Source: Treponema bryantii
GTDB lineage: Bacteria > Spirochaetota > Spirochaetia > Treponematales > Treponemataceae
Direction: 5' to 3'
Length of the DNA stretch: 64,000 bases
Assembly: GCF_900113965.1 (NCBI RefSeq)
Contig: NZ_FORI01000001.1
Location: 451,477-515,476 of the forward strand
The position numbers and the translations under genes are program-made. The notes under the pieces are model-generated. The model was not told the DNA's origin. It searched no databases and was given only the letters and a program-made list of their open reading frames with translations. Each line of letters opens with the position of its first letter. Position 1 is the stretch's first letter. Shown here in pieces: positions 40,875 to 49,057 of the stretch.

Positions 40875-42056
40875 ATGCAGTATAGAAACGATAAAAACGG
40901 AAATCCTATCTCTCTTTTAGGTTATGGTTGTATGCGTTTTACAACCAATATGGGTGCAATCGACATTGATAAAGCGGAAAAAGAAATTATGGAAGCTTAC
41001 AATGCCGGTATTAATTATTTTGATACCGCCTATATTTACACGGGTAGTGAAGCAGCTCTCGGAACCATCCTCAAGAAAAACAATATCCGCGATAAAGTAA
41101 AAATTGCGACAAAGCTTCCTCAGTATCTGGTAAATAACAATACTGCACTCGACCGTTATTTTAATGAAGAACTTTCGCGTCTTCAGACAGATTATGTTGA
41201 CTATTATCTCATGCATCATCTCACAGATTTCGTTGCCTGGGAGAATCTGAAAAAGAACGGCGTTCTTGAATGGATTGCAGAAAAGAAAAAATCTGGCGCC
41301 ATCAGAAATATCGGATTTTCTTTCCATGGCGATACCGAAATGTTTATGAAGATTCTTCATGATTATGACTGGGATATCTGTCTGGTTCAGTACAATTATC
41401 TTGATGAATTTGCTCAGGCCGGCCGGGCAGGTGTAGAAGAAGCACACCGTCTTGGTATTCCTGTTTTAATTATGGAACCTTTGCGTGGCGGAAAGCTTGT
41501 AGACCTTCTGCCAGAAACTGCAAAAAAGATGATTAAGGAAAATCCGCGTGGCTGGTCACCTGCAGAGTGGGCTTTCCGCTGGCTCTTTAATCAGGAAGCA
41601 GTAACCTGCGTTTTGAGTGGAATGAATTCCATTCAGATGATTCAGGAAAACTGCCGCGTTGCAAGTGAAGCAAAAGCGGGTGAGTTTACACAGGACGATT
41701 TAGATTTCCTCGAAAAAATCAAAAAAGAAATCAACTCCAAAATGAAAGTAAACTGTACGGCCTGCCGCTATTGTATGCCGTGTCCAAAGAATGTTGATAT
41801 TCCTGCAATCTTCCGCTGTTACAATGAGATGTACACGGAAAGCAAACATTCGGGCCGTTGGGAATTTGCCCAGACTGTAGGACTTCGTAAGCAGAATCAG
41901 ACAGCGAGTATGTGTATAGGCTGTGGCAAGTGCGAAAAGCATTGTCCTCAGAATATCGCTATCCGTGAAGAACTGAAGAAAGCAGACAAGGCACTTCGCC
42001 CAATCACCTACAAAGTAGGCATCGCAATTGCTAAACGCTTCATGTTGAAAAAATAA
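40875..42056 (+). CDS. Aldo/keto reductase with C-terminal 4Fe-4S ferredoxin domain
   Basis: 393 residues. The AKR barrel has LGYGCMRFTT, NYFDTAYIYTGSEAALG with the catalytic Asp/Tyr, and DYYLMHHLTD. The C-terminal extension has CTACRYCMPCPKNVDI and CIGCGKCEKHCPQNIAI, two iron-sulfur motifs seen in a subfamily common in anaerobes. The substrate is unknown. ATG 40875 follows a perfect hairpin by four bases with no ribosome binding site; an ATG at 40871 is out of frame and stops after four codons. The gene's own promoter is not apparent. Confidence 0.88.
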   Translation: MQYRNDKNGNPISLLGYGCMRFTTNMGAIDIDKAEKEIMEAYNAGINYFDTAYIYTGSEAALGTILKKNNIRDKVKIATKLPQYLVNNNTALDRYFNEELSRLQTDYVDYYLMHHLTDFVAWENLKKNGVLEWIAEKKKSGAIRNIGFSFHGDTEMFMKILHDYDWDICLVQYNYLDEFAQAGRAGVEEAHRLGIPVLIMEPLRGGKLVDLLPETAKKMIKENPRGWSPAEWAFRWLFNQEAVTCVLSGMNSIQMIQENCRVASEAKAGEFTQDDLDFLEKIKKEINSKMKVNCTACRYCMPCPKNVDIPAIFRCYNEMYTESKHSGRWEFAQTVGLRKQNQTASMCIGCGKCEKHCPQNIAIREELKKADKALRPITYKVGIAIAKRFMLKK

Positions 42057-42099
42057 AAAAAATCCGGCAGTCAGAAGAAACCCAACTGCCGGATTTTTT
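42057..42099. terminator. Bidirectional terminator after the aldo/keto reductase gene
   Basis: AAAAAATCCGGCAGT (42057-42071) and its exact complement (42085-42099) with a 13-base loop; T runs on both strands. It serves the reductase gene and the minus-strand remnant at 42117. Confidence 0.85.
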
Positions 42100-42116
42100 C
42101 ATCCGATAAATCTTAA

Positions 42117-42356
42117 TTATTTATCTTCTGGTGTGTGCCACTTCCAGTTTACTACCTCTGGCAAATCTTCACCGAGTTCTGAGATGTGCTGCTTGTGAGC
42201 AACAAGTGTATCATTCATCTTCTGAACGAGGTGGCTAGACTTGTTTCCAAGCTCTTTCATATCCTGAGCTTTTACGCTGCCAGGAGTTTTAACTTTGAGA
42301 GCATATTTTTTGAAGTCAGGTGTGCGGAGGTCCTTAAGAAGGTTACCAGCGTTTGC
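42117..42356 (-). pseudogene. Internally deleted phosphoketolase remnant
   Basis: About 80 residues. The first part (NAGNLLKDLRTPDFKKYALK, VKTPGSVKAQDMKELGN) resembles the middle of xylulose-5-phosphate/fructose-6-phosphate phosphoketolase, including the YAV-x-V-x-x-PGT segment. The second part (ISELGEDLPEVVNWKW) resembles its extreme C-terminus. Intact enzymes have about 800 residues, so several hundred residues between and about 400 before these are gone. The open frame further upstream (to 42437) is not protein-like and overlaps the gltD promoter region. I read this as a decayed gene; a functional short protein is unlikely. Confidence 0.7.
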
Positions 42357-42398
42357 ACGTGGTTTTGTAATATAAGAAATCAGCTTTTTTCTGATAAC

Positions 42399-42521
42399 TT
42401 GACAACAATATGTCATTTTGCAATAATATAGGAACAATTTAGTTTAAGGCAAAGGCGCCGTAAAAAGAGTCTGAAATTTCGGATTCTTCTTACGGCGCCT
42501 TTTTTATTTGCGAGGATTAAA
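42399..42521 (+). promoter_or_regulatory. gltD promoter and leader hairpin
   Basis: TTGACA (42399-42404), 17 bases, AATAAT (42422-42427). Arms AAAGGCGCCGTAA (42451-42463) and TTACGGCGCCTTT (42490-42502) enclose AAGAGTC/GATTCTT, followed by a T run and GAGG. The 5' flank AGGCAAAGGCGCCG resembles the second glnA hairpin and amt hairpin 1 (CAAAGGCG). Confidence 0.75.
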
Positions 42522-44135
42522 ATGGCAAAACCAACAGGATTCATGGATTATAAGCGTGTGGAGAACGGCAGTGTAGAGCCGCTCGTACGAATTACCAATT
42601 TCAAAGAATTCCATCCTAAACTTGATGAAAAGGCTCGCCGTGAGCAGGCTGCCCGCTGTATGAACTGCGGTGTTCCAATGTGCCAGAGCGCAATGAAGCT
42701 TTCCGGAATGGTTACCGGTTGTCCGCTTCACAATTATATTCCGGAATGGAATGACGCCCTTTATAACGGCCAGTTTGATATGGCTGCCTGGCGCCTTTTG
42801 AAAACTTCAAGCTTCCCTGAATTTACCGGCCGTGTTTGTCCTGCCCTCTGTGAAAAAGCCTGTAATTTGGGTAACCCGGTGGTTGAGTGCCCGCAAAGCG
42901 GGTGTATCGAAACCACCTTTAACGGCCCTGTAACCGTTCACGACAACGAACTTTTTATTATCGAAAAAGCTTTTGAAACTGGATACATGAAGCCGGAAAT
43001 CCCTGCAGTTCGCAGCGGAAAAAAGATTGCCGTAATTGGTGCGGGTCCTGCAGGTCTTGCCTGTGCAGACTGGCTCAATCGCCGCGGTCACAGCGTTACC
43101 GTTTACGAACGCGAAGATAAAGCCGGCGGACTTTTGATGTACGGTATTCCAAATATGAAGCTCGACAAAAAGATTGTTGAGCGCCGTATCAATCTGATGA
43201 AGGCAGAAGGCCTTGAGTTTGTTTTCAATGCTGATGTTGGTCATGATTACGCTGCTTCTCAGATTCTTCAGGATTTTGATGCAGTTGCTTTGTGCTGTGG
43301 TGCTAAAAAGGCCAGAGCCCTCGCGGCAGCTGGAATGGATAAACTGAATAAGGGCGCTGCCGGTGGAGTTATGTTTGCCGTAGACTTCCTTACAGCAGTT
43401 ACAAAGAGTGTTGTTCAGACAAATGAAGCTCTAGAAAAAATCGGAACAGAATCTACAAATGATCAGATTGCTTCTGCCCTTGCTGCAAAATCTGGAATTG
43501 AAGTTCGTGGCAAAAATGTTGTGATTGTTGGTGGTGGTGATACTGGTAACGACTGCTGTGGTTCTGCAATCCGTCTTGGAGCAAGTGGAGTAGTGCAGAT
43601 TGAGATGATGCCTTGTCCTCCTGTTGAACGTGCTGCAAATAACCCTTGGCCAGAGTGGCCTAAGGTACTTAAGGTTGATTATGGTGCAGAAGAATCAATC
43701 GCAAAGTTTGGACATGATCCACGTGTTTATGAAACAACTGTAAAAGAAGTGATTAGCGAAAACGGACATATCACAGCTGTAAAAACAATAGAAGTAGAGT
43801 TCAAGATGATTGATGGAAAACGTCAGTTGGTTGAACGTGCTGGAACAGAAAAAACTCTTCCTTGTGATCTTCTTCTTGTTGCTGCAGGCTTTGTTGGTTG
43901 TGAAGAATATACAGCAAATGCATTTGGAGTAGAGCTTGGACCTCGCGGTACAGTAAACACCCCGGTGGTTGAGCCTGCGGTCCCTGAGCCTGGTAGAAGG
44001 GTCGAAACCACCTATGCCACATCAGTTCCAAAAATCTTTACCGCGGGCGATATGCACCGCGGCCAGTCACTGGTTGTCTGGGCCATTTCCGAAGGCCGTG
44101 AATGTGCTAAACAGATTGATGATTATCTAAAATAG
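42522..44135 (+). CDS. gltD: Glutamate synthase small subunit
   Basis: 537 residues. N-terminal adrenodoxin-like Fe-S region (CMNCGVPMCQS, CPLHNYIPEW, CPALCEKACNLG), an FAD site VIGAGPAGLACADWL (about residue 170), an NADPH site VIVGGGDTGNDC (about 335) and a C-terminal TAGDMHRGQSLVVWAISEGR. It passes electrons from NAD(P)H to GltB. Two palindromic repeats are inserted in frame: 42878-42917 (PVVECPQSGCIETT) right after the Fe-S motif, and 43974-44012 (PVVEPAVPEPGRRVETT) before the C-terminal FAD motif. It has its own attenuator-like leader although it works with gltB. Confidence 0.95.
   Translation: MAKPTGFMDYKRVENGSVEPLVRITNFKEFHPKLDEKARREQAARCMNCGVPMCQSAMKLSGMVTGCPLHNYIPEWNDALYNGQFDMAAWRLLKTSSFPEFTGRVCPALCEKACNLGNPVVECPQSGCIETTFNGPVTVHDNELFIIEKAFETGYMKPEIPAVRSGKKIAVIGAGPAGLACADWLNRRGHSVTVYEREDKAGGLLMYGIPNMKLDKKIVERRINLMKAEGLEFVFNADVGHDYAASQILQDFDAVALCCGAKKARALAAAGMDKLNKGAAGGVMFAVDFLTAVTKSVVQTNEALEKIGTESTNDQIASALAAKSGIEVRGKNVVIVGGGDTGNDCCGSAIRLGASGVVQIEMMPCPPVERAANNPWPEWPKVLKVDYGAEESIAKFGHDPRVYETTVKEVISENGHITAVKTIEVEFKMIDGKRQLVERAGTEKTLPCDLLLVAAGFVGCEEYTANAFGVELGPRGTVNTPVVEPAVPEPGRRVETTYATSVPKIFTAGDMHRGQSLVVWAISEGRECAKQIDDYLK
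42878..42917. repeat. Palindromic repeat (type B) in gltD, copy 1
   Basis: GGTGGTTGAGTGCCCGC, AAA, GCGGGTGTATCGAAACCACC. Outer GGTGGTT/AACCACC, inner GCCCGC/GCGGGT. 40 bases between ends. Confidence 0.8.
43974..44012. repeat. Composite palindromic repeat in gltD, copy 2
   Basis: GGTGGTTGAGCCTGCGG, TCCCTGAGCCTGGTAGAAGG, GTCGAAACCACC in order (43974 to 44012, plus flank). The TCCCTGAGCCTG part is the same inner element as in gltB copy 1 and dnaX. Confidence 0.75.
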
Positions 44136-44146
44136 GTTAAAAAAAA

Positions 44147-44196
44147 CGAAGGCCCCGGTAGTTTCGACAAGCTCAACCACCGGGGCCTTCTTTTTC
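44147..44196. terminator. Repeat-built bidirectional terminator between gltD and the GH43 gene
   Basis: GAAGGCCCCGGT and ACCGGGGCCTTC enclose a type B palindromic repeat (GTTTCGACAAGCTCAACC). T and A runs flank both sides. It is a clear case of the repeat serving as a terminator loop. Confidence 0.8.
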
Positions 44197-44206
44197 CTAT
44201 ATAGAA

Positions 44207-45181
44207 TTAGCGGTCAAATCCATCCATTGTCTGGATCTTTCCATCTGGCTTGAATGTCAGTTCGCGGAACTTAACGTTGCGCTTCTGGTTGATTCCCTTT
44301 GAGCGTTCGCAGTCATGGTAGAAGAGGTACCACTTACCGTTGAACTCAAGAATTGAGTGGTGAGTTGTCCATCCCAAAACTGGAGAAAGAATACATCCGC
44401 CATAAGTATATGGACCGTAAACATTCTTACTTGTTGCATAGCACAGAAGATGTGATGTACCAGTTGAGTATGTGAAGTAGTATGTGTCACCCTTCTTGAA
44501 CAACCATGGATCTTCGAAGTAGCGGCGAACATCATCACCACCAGTGAGTGGGTCACCATTTTCGTCTACAATTACGAGGTCGCGAAGGTCTTCTGCGAGC
44601 TCTTTCATATTGTCTTTAAGAAGAGCGATTTTTGGAGTACAAGCAGGTTCTTTGCCCTGTGGTTCTTTGTTGTCTGCGCTCCACTTGTTATTGCGGTACT
44701 GATCAAGCTGACCGCCCCAGAGACCACCCATTGTAAGGTAGTATTTATTGTCTGTGTCCTGGAAACAGCATGGGTCAATAGAATATGTTCCCTGGATATA
44801 ATCATCTTCTGGAGTAAAAGGTCCTTCCGGTTTGTCACCAACTGCAAGGCCTACGCGGAACATTCCGTTCTTGTCGCGAGCAGGGAAGTAGAAGTAGTAT
44901 TTTCCGTCTTTTTCGGCACAATCAGGAGCCCAAAGCTGCTTGCTTGCCCATTTTACATCTTTAAGAGTGAAAACGCAGCCACAATCGCGTGGATATGTTT
45001 CTGTGTCTTTCATCTCGTAAACATGATAGTCTTTCATGTCATACTGGTCGCCATTGTCATTACTTTCAACGTCGATATCTTCGTCATGAGATGGGTAAAT
45101 ATAAATCTTTCCATTGAAAACATGTGCTGATGGGTCAGCTGTGTAAAGGTCGTTTACAAGCGGCTTTTTCTCAATACTCAT
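44207..45181 (-). CDS. Glycoside hydrolase family 43 protein
   Basis: 324 residues, five-bladed propeller of GH43 (arabinofuranosidase/xylosidase type). The catalytic base Asp is in NDLYTADPSAHVFNGKIYIY, the pKa-modulating Asp is likely in YSIDPCCFQD (about residue 140), and DPWLFKKGDTYYF follows. No signal peptide, so it acts on imported oligosaccharides. I chose ATG 45181 behind AGGAG; the earlier start at 45229 overlaps the operator. It has its own promoter and LacI-type operator and sits after a PfkB kinase and a HAD phosphatase on the same strand. Confidence 0.87.
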   Translation of the reverse strand: MSIEKKPLVNDLYTADPSAHVFNGKIYIYPSHDEDIDVESNDNGDQYDMKDYHVYEMKDTETYPRDCGCVFTLKDVKWASKQLWAPDCAEKDGKYYFYFPARDKNGMFRVGLAVGDKPEGPFTPEDDYIQGTYSIDPCCFQDTDNKYYLTMGGLWGGQLDQYRNNKWSADNKEPQGKEPACTPKIALLKDNMKELAEDLRDLVIVDENGDPLTGGDDVRRYFEDPWLFKKGDTYYFTYSTGTSHLLCYATSKNVYGPYTYGGCILSPVLGWTTHHSILEFNGKWYLFYHDCERSKGINQKRNVKFRELTFKPDGKIQTMDGFDR

Positions 45182-45219
45182 AAATAATCTCCTGTGGGCG
45201 GGTTTGCCCGGTACTATGT

Positions 45220-45243
45220 AATTAGGCAACCGGTTGCCTAATT
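45220..45243 (-). promoter_or_regulatory. LacI-family-type operator at the GH43 promoter
   Basis: A perfect 24-base palindrome, AATTAGGCAACC and its complement, centred on the CCGG typical of LacI-family sites. On the minus strand a TATAAT lies just upstream (about 45250-45256), so the operator covers the transcription start. No LacI-type gene is in the window. Confidence 0.75.
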
Positions 45244-45313
45244 CTCATTATATTATTAAGTGGCCCTTTTATTCAATCGGCTGTATTACCTAGCAGGGGA
45301 AATTTTTCGGTTT

Positions 45314-46225
45314 TTATGGGTGTAAAGTTCCCGGGGCTTCGTTTTCGGCGTTGCGGGCGGCACACCAGGTTCCTTTTTGAAGGGCGGCGGAAAGGTCAGC
45401 GGTGCGAACGTATTCGTAAATAAAGCCAGCGTTAAAGCTGTCGCCGCAGGCGGTGGTGTTGAGCGCGGCGACTTTTTCGGTTGGGCACTCGGAGAACTGG
45501 CCGCGAGCCGCTGCGTATGTGGAGTCGCAGCCTCTGGTTACTACGATGATGTTGTTGAGAGCCCGGCTTTTTTCTGTGATGGCCTGCTGCAGCGGCTGCC
45601 CGTCCATTTCCGGGAATGTGGCGCGGAATTCTTCTTCGTTGATTTTTATGATGTCCGGTATAGAAGCCGCAAGGGTTTTCTTCATATCTTCACCAATATA
45701 ATCAGCAAGGAAAAGCTTTCCCGCATCACGGGTCATTCCGCAGATAGTAGCATATAAGTCATCACTCCAGATTTTTGGACGGCTTCCTGCAAGCAAAACC
45801 GCATCAACCTGTGGCAATGCATCATTAATAAACTTCAGTATTTTGATTTCAGCAGAAGAAACTGCTTTCAAATCTTTTTCGCCTTCAAGAAGTGGCTCTC
45901 CAACTACAAGTTCTGTTGTAGTTCCGGCATTGCGGTCAAGCAAAGTCCAGCACTCGCGGGTATTTCCCGGAATTGTAACATAACAAAGCTCAAGTTCATC
46001 ACGTTCAGCAGCATCTGTAAATGCTTTAAGATTATTTTCTCCAAGCGGGCAAACAACTGTCGCAGCACCTTTTTCAAGCTGATTCAAAACGCGTGCAGAG
46101 TTTACTGCTTTACCCGAAGCATCAAGGCGGTAATGTTCTGAACGGTTTACCTGTGTAAGATTAAGCTCCTTAAAAGAAATTGTACGCTGTAAAGTTGAAC
46201 TAAGACAGATGCATAAGATTTTCAT
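45314..46225 (-). CDS. PfkB-family sugar kinase
   Basis: 303 residues. The 1-phosphofructokinase/tagatose-6-phosphate kinase branch is suggested by the N-terminus (ILCICLSSTLQRTI, SGKAVNSARVLNQL) and by the C-terminal LNTTACGDSFNAGF, where the usual GAGD anion-hole motif reads ACGD. The Asp base is retained. It phosphorylates a sugar phosphate or sugar; the substrate cannot be named. Start ATG behind GGAGATC. The HAD gene upstream ends 20 bases before it. Confidence 0.82.
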   Translation of the reverse strand: MKILCICLSSTLQRTISFKELNLTQVNRSEHYRLDASGKAVNSARVLNQLEKGAATVVCPLGENNLKAFTDAAERDELELCYVTIPGNTRECWTLLDRNAGTTTELVVGEPLLEGEKDLKAVSSAEIKILKFINDALPQVDAVLLAGSRPKIWSDDLYATICGMTRDAGKLFLADYIGEDMKKTLAASIPDIIKINEEEFRATFPEMDGQPLQQAITEKSRALNNIIVVTRGCDSTYAAARGQFSECPTEKVAALNTTACGDSFNAGFIYEYVRTADLSAALQKGTWCAARNAENEAPGTLHP

Positions 46226-46244
46226 AATTATTGAGATCTCCTGA

Positions 46245-46955
46245 TTATGGTTTCGATACGCCCTGAGGGCTACCCAACCACCGGGTTAATTCATAAATTG
46301 AGTCCATACGGAATGTTTTTCCCACTTTTCCGCTTGTGTTTGCCTTGCGAGCCTCAATCATAGATTGAGCATCTTCGGTAAGAGGTTTACCATTTTTATC
46401 ACCAATCAAAATTGCGGTTCCTCCAAGAGCAACCCAACCATCAGTGTATTTCTGCATATCATCAAGAAAAAGTGTTGTTTCTATATCTGCGCCTACTTTT
46501 TTAAGGGCCGCAAGATAAGATCCCGGATATGGCTTTCCGTTAAAGTCTGCATCACGAATATCAGTTACTGCCTCAAAAAGATCTGCTACTCCAAGCTTTG
46601 CAAGAACGCGGTCTGCATGCTCATGAGGCGCATTTGAAAGAATCGACATTGGCATATTAAGGGAAAGCAAAAACTCTCTTAAACGAGGTTGTGGCAGTAA
46701 TTCATCTGCTTCGTTATCCGGGTGAACATGGGCAAGAAAGCCTTCAATATCATTCATTCCCTCGGCTCTGAGCCATTCAAGTGTAGTAGAATAGTGAACA
46801 ATGCGTTCTGCCCTCAGCGCGCTGGCTCCTTCTAAATCTGTGTGGAAAAAATCAGCTACACATTCAAGCATGCGGCGTGTAATTCCTTTATCCATATCAG
46901 AACTTGCGGGATAAAGTGTATTGTCCATATCAAAAAGCAGATGCGTGAATTTCAT
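46245..46955 (-). CDS. HAD-superfamily hydrolase (pyrimidine 5'-nucleotidase type)
   Basis: 236 residues. HAD motif I FDMDNTLYP (residues 8-16), motif II SILSNAPHEH (about 113), motif III KPYPGSY (about 150) and motif IV LFLDDMQKY (about 170). The cap is of the YjjG/SDT1 nucleotidase type. The last 12 residues (GSPQGVSKP and neighbours) come from a palindromic repeat that supplies the stop codon. I chose ATG 46955 because it begins the HAD motif region; TATACT lies six bases before it and no Shine-Dalgarno exists, so the mRNA is probably leaderless. Confidence 0.85.
   Translation of the reverse strand: MKFTHLLFDMDNTLYPASSDMDKGITRRMLECVADFFHTDLEGASALRAERIVHYSTTLEWLRAEGMNDIEGFLAHVHPDNEADELLPQPRLREFLLSLNMPMSILSNAPHEHADRVLAKLGVADLFEAVTDIRDADFNGKPYPGSYLAALKKVGADIETTLFLDDMQKYTDGWVALGGTAILIGDKNGKPLTEDAQSMIEARKANTSGKVGKTFRMDSIYELTRWLGSPQGVSKP
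46247..46283. repeat. Palindromic repeat (type B) at the HAD gene end
   Basis: ATGGTTTCGATACG, CCCTGAGGGC, TACCCAACCACC. Outer GGTTTCG/CCAACC, inner GCCCTC/GAGGGC type. It forms the last codons and the stop region of the HAD gene. Confidence 0.7.
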
Positions 46956-47027
46956 AGCGAAAGTATATTTTATATGGAAATATTTTGCTAGCGTTAAAGC
47001 ATATCTCGTTGTAAAATATATGTTTAG

Positions 47028-48992
47028 ATGAATTCGTTCCTTTTCAACCATATTAGATTTCAGATAGCCTCTCTTTCGATTTTATTGATTCTCGAAGTCA
47101 TCTACTTTTTACGCCCAAAGATTAAACTTCTTTCCAACAGAATCTTTACGGTTCTGATGATCAGCTCGTTTTTCTATCTGATTTTTGATTTTGCCACAGT
47201 TTTTGCCCTTGTTTATTATGATACAACTCCAAAATGGTTTGTTCGTTTTACACATCAGGGCTTTATTGTTTTCCTTTATGTTGCGCTTTCATCAATTTAT
47301 CTCTACATAGATATGATTAACCGTAATCAGAGACGTTATACCAAGCCGGAACTGTCTTTGATTATCACGTCCTATGTTTTTGCTTTTGCTTCTGTTGTTT
47401 TTGCACCTATTGAGTATTACATCGAAGATGATGGCATTTATTCATATGGTCTGATGGTTAATTGTGTTTATGCGGTTTTGATTATTTATTCGGGCCTTAC
47501 GGTTTTCCAGACTCTGCGCCACTTGAATGATAAAGAACACCGTAAACAGCAGATTTGTGTACTGATGACTATGGTTCTATGGATTGGTTTTGGTGGTATA
47601 CAGATTATTGAACCAAAGATCCTTATTTCCAGTGTCGGACTTTCTGCTATCATCCTTCTGATGTTCCTGTCGCTCGAAAATCCTTCGGAATATCTGGATA
47701 GTGAAACTCGTGCCTTTAACTACTACGCGCTCAAAACTGTTCTTCAGGAATATATGAGCCGCGGAAAAAATTACGCAATTGTTAGTATGGAACTGGATGA
47801 AGCTTCTATCATTGAAAACTATGCAAGCAATAATGTAATTTCTGAGATTCTTGTTGAAATCAAAGGCTTTGTTGAAAAATCTTTTAAGACTCCTTGTTAT
47901 CGTATGAACCGTATGACTCTGGCTTTTATTATGGATAACAAGAAGATTAATAAACTCGACAGTTGTCTTGAAATCCTTGCAGACCGCTTCTCACGCACCT
48001 GGGAACTTCATGACCGTTCTGTTCGTCTGAATGCTCATGCGAATGTTCTTCTTTGTCCGGAAGATTTCCCTTTTGATGGTCAGATTCTTGAGCTCCTTGA
48101 CTTTGCCGAAGACTCTGAAACCTACGGCCGTTCTATCGGCTTTATCCGCCGCATTGATGACAAGGCCCGTGAAAGACGTGTACGAAGCCGCCAGATTATT
48201 CATATTGTTTCAGACGCTATCAAAAATAATGATATTGAAATGTTCTATCAGCCTATTTATTGTCTTGCAGAAAAGAGATACACAAACGTTGAAGCTCTTG
48301 TTCGCCTTAAGGACGAGTCTACTATAGGCTATATTTCACCGGAAGAATTTATTCCTCTTGCTGAGAAAAAAGGTATGATTATGCCTCTCAGTAATCTGAT
48401 CTTTAATAAGGTTTTCTCCTTTATGTCTGTGAACAGTCTCAGGAAAAAACATATGAATCATGTAGAAGTAAATCTTTCGGGGCTGCAGTCGGTTGATGCA
48501 AATCTTCCAAAACTCATGAAATCACTTCTTATGAAGTACAATATTTCACCGGATTGTGTAAATCTTGAAATTACTGAATCCATTGCGGTTACTTCGGGTT
48601 ACATGCTCAAAAAGAATATGGAAGAACTCAGAAAGTTCGGCTGTTCTTTTGCAATGGATGATTTTGGTACCGGTTATTCAAATCTTTCGAGAATTGCCAA
48701 GGCCGATTTTGAACTCATTAAGATTGATAAGAGTCTTTTGTGGCCATGCTTTAAGGAAAACGGAACTGAAGGAACTAAGAATGCCAAAATCCTCTTGGAA
48801 AATATGATTTCCATGCTTCTCAAAATGGGCCGCAAAATTGTTGTTGAAGGTATTGAAACCAAAGAACAGTTTGAATACCTCGAAAGTCTTGGCATCACTT
48901 ATGCCCAGGGCTTCTACTTCAGCAAACCTCTTTGCGAAGATGACTTCTTAAAGTTTATTGAAGAGAAGAATTGTAAACCGGTTGTTGAATAA
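47028..48992 (+). CDS. Membrane EAL-domain c-di-GMP phosphodiesterase with degenerate GGDEF
   Basis: 654 residues. About seven N-terminal spans (residues 10-220) form a 7TM-type sensor. Next a GGDEF-like fold without the GGDEF motif (about 230-385; RMNRMTLAF at its place), then a full EAL domain (about 395-650). EAL catalytic residues: the Glu of NVEALVRL, NLEITES, MDDFGTGYSN, IKIDKSLL, VVEGIETKEQ and AQGFYFSKPL, so it is probably active. It degrades c-di-GMP. The start at 47028 has no clear ribosome binding site. It is followed by a strong terminator. Confidence 0.9.
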   Translation: MNSFLFNHIRFQIASLSILLILEVIYFLRPKIKLLSNRIFTVLMISSFFYLIFDFATVFALVYYDTTPKWFVRFTHQGFIVFLYVALSSIYLYIDMINRNQRRYTKPELSLIITSYVFAFASVVFAPIEYYIEDDGIYSYGLMVNCVYAVLIIYSGLTVFQTLRHLNDKEHRKQQICVLMTMVLWIGFGGIQIIEPKILISSVGLSAIILLMFLSLENPSEYLDSETRAFNYYALKTVLQEYMSRGKNYAIVSMELDEASIIENYASNNVISEILVEIKGFVEKSFKTPCYRMNRMTLAFIMDNKKINKLDSCLEILADRFSRTWELHDRSVRLNAHANVLLCPEDFPFDGQILELLDFAEDSETYGRSIGFIRRIDDKARERRVRSRQIIHIVSDAIKNNDIEMFYQPIYCLAEKRYTNVEALVRLKDESTIGYISPEEFIPLAEKKGMIMPLSNLIFNKVFSFMSVNSLRKKHMNHVEVNLSGLQSVDANLPKLMKSLLMKYNISPDCVNLEITESIAVTSGYMLKKNMEELRKFGCSFAMDDFGTGYSNLSRIAKADFELIKIDKSLLWPCFKENGTEGTKNAKILLENMISMLLKMGRKIVVEGIETKEQFEYLESLGITYAQGFYFSKPLCEDDFLKFIEEKNCKPVVE

Positions 48993-49008
48993 TTGATTAA
49001 TATACTGA

Positions 49009-49050
49009 ACGCTCCGTGCATTTGCCACGGAGCGTTTTTTTTTCTATAAT
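49009..49050 (+). terminator. Terminator of the EAL gene overlapping the next gene's promoter
   Basis: ACGCTCCGTG (49009-49018), CATTTG loop, CCACGGAGCGTTTTTTTT. Within it TTGCCA (49022-49027), 17 bases, TATAAT (49045-49050) forms a promoter for the methyltransferase gene, whose ATG lies seven bases later (leaderless). Confidence 0.75.
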
Positions 49051-49057
49051 TTGCCCT

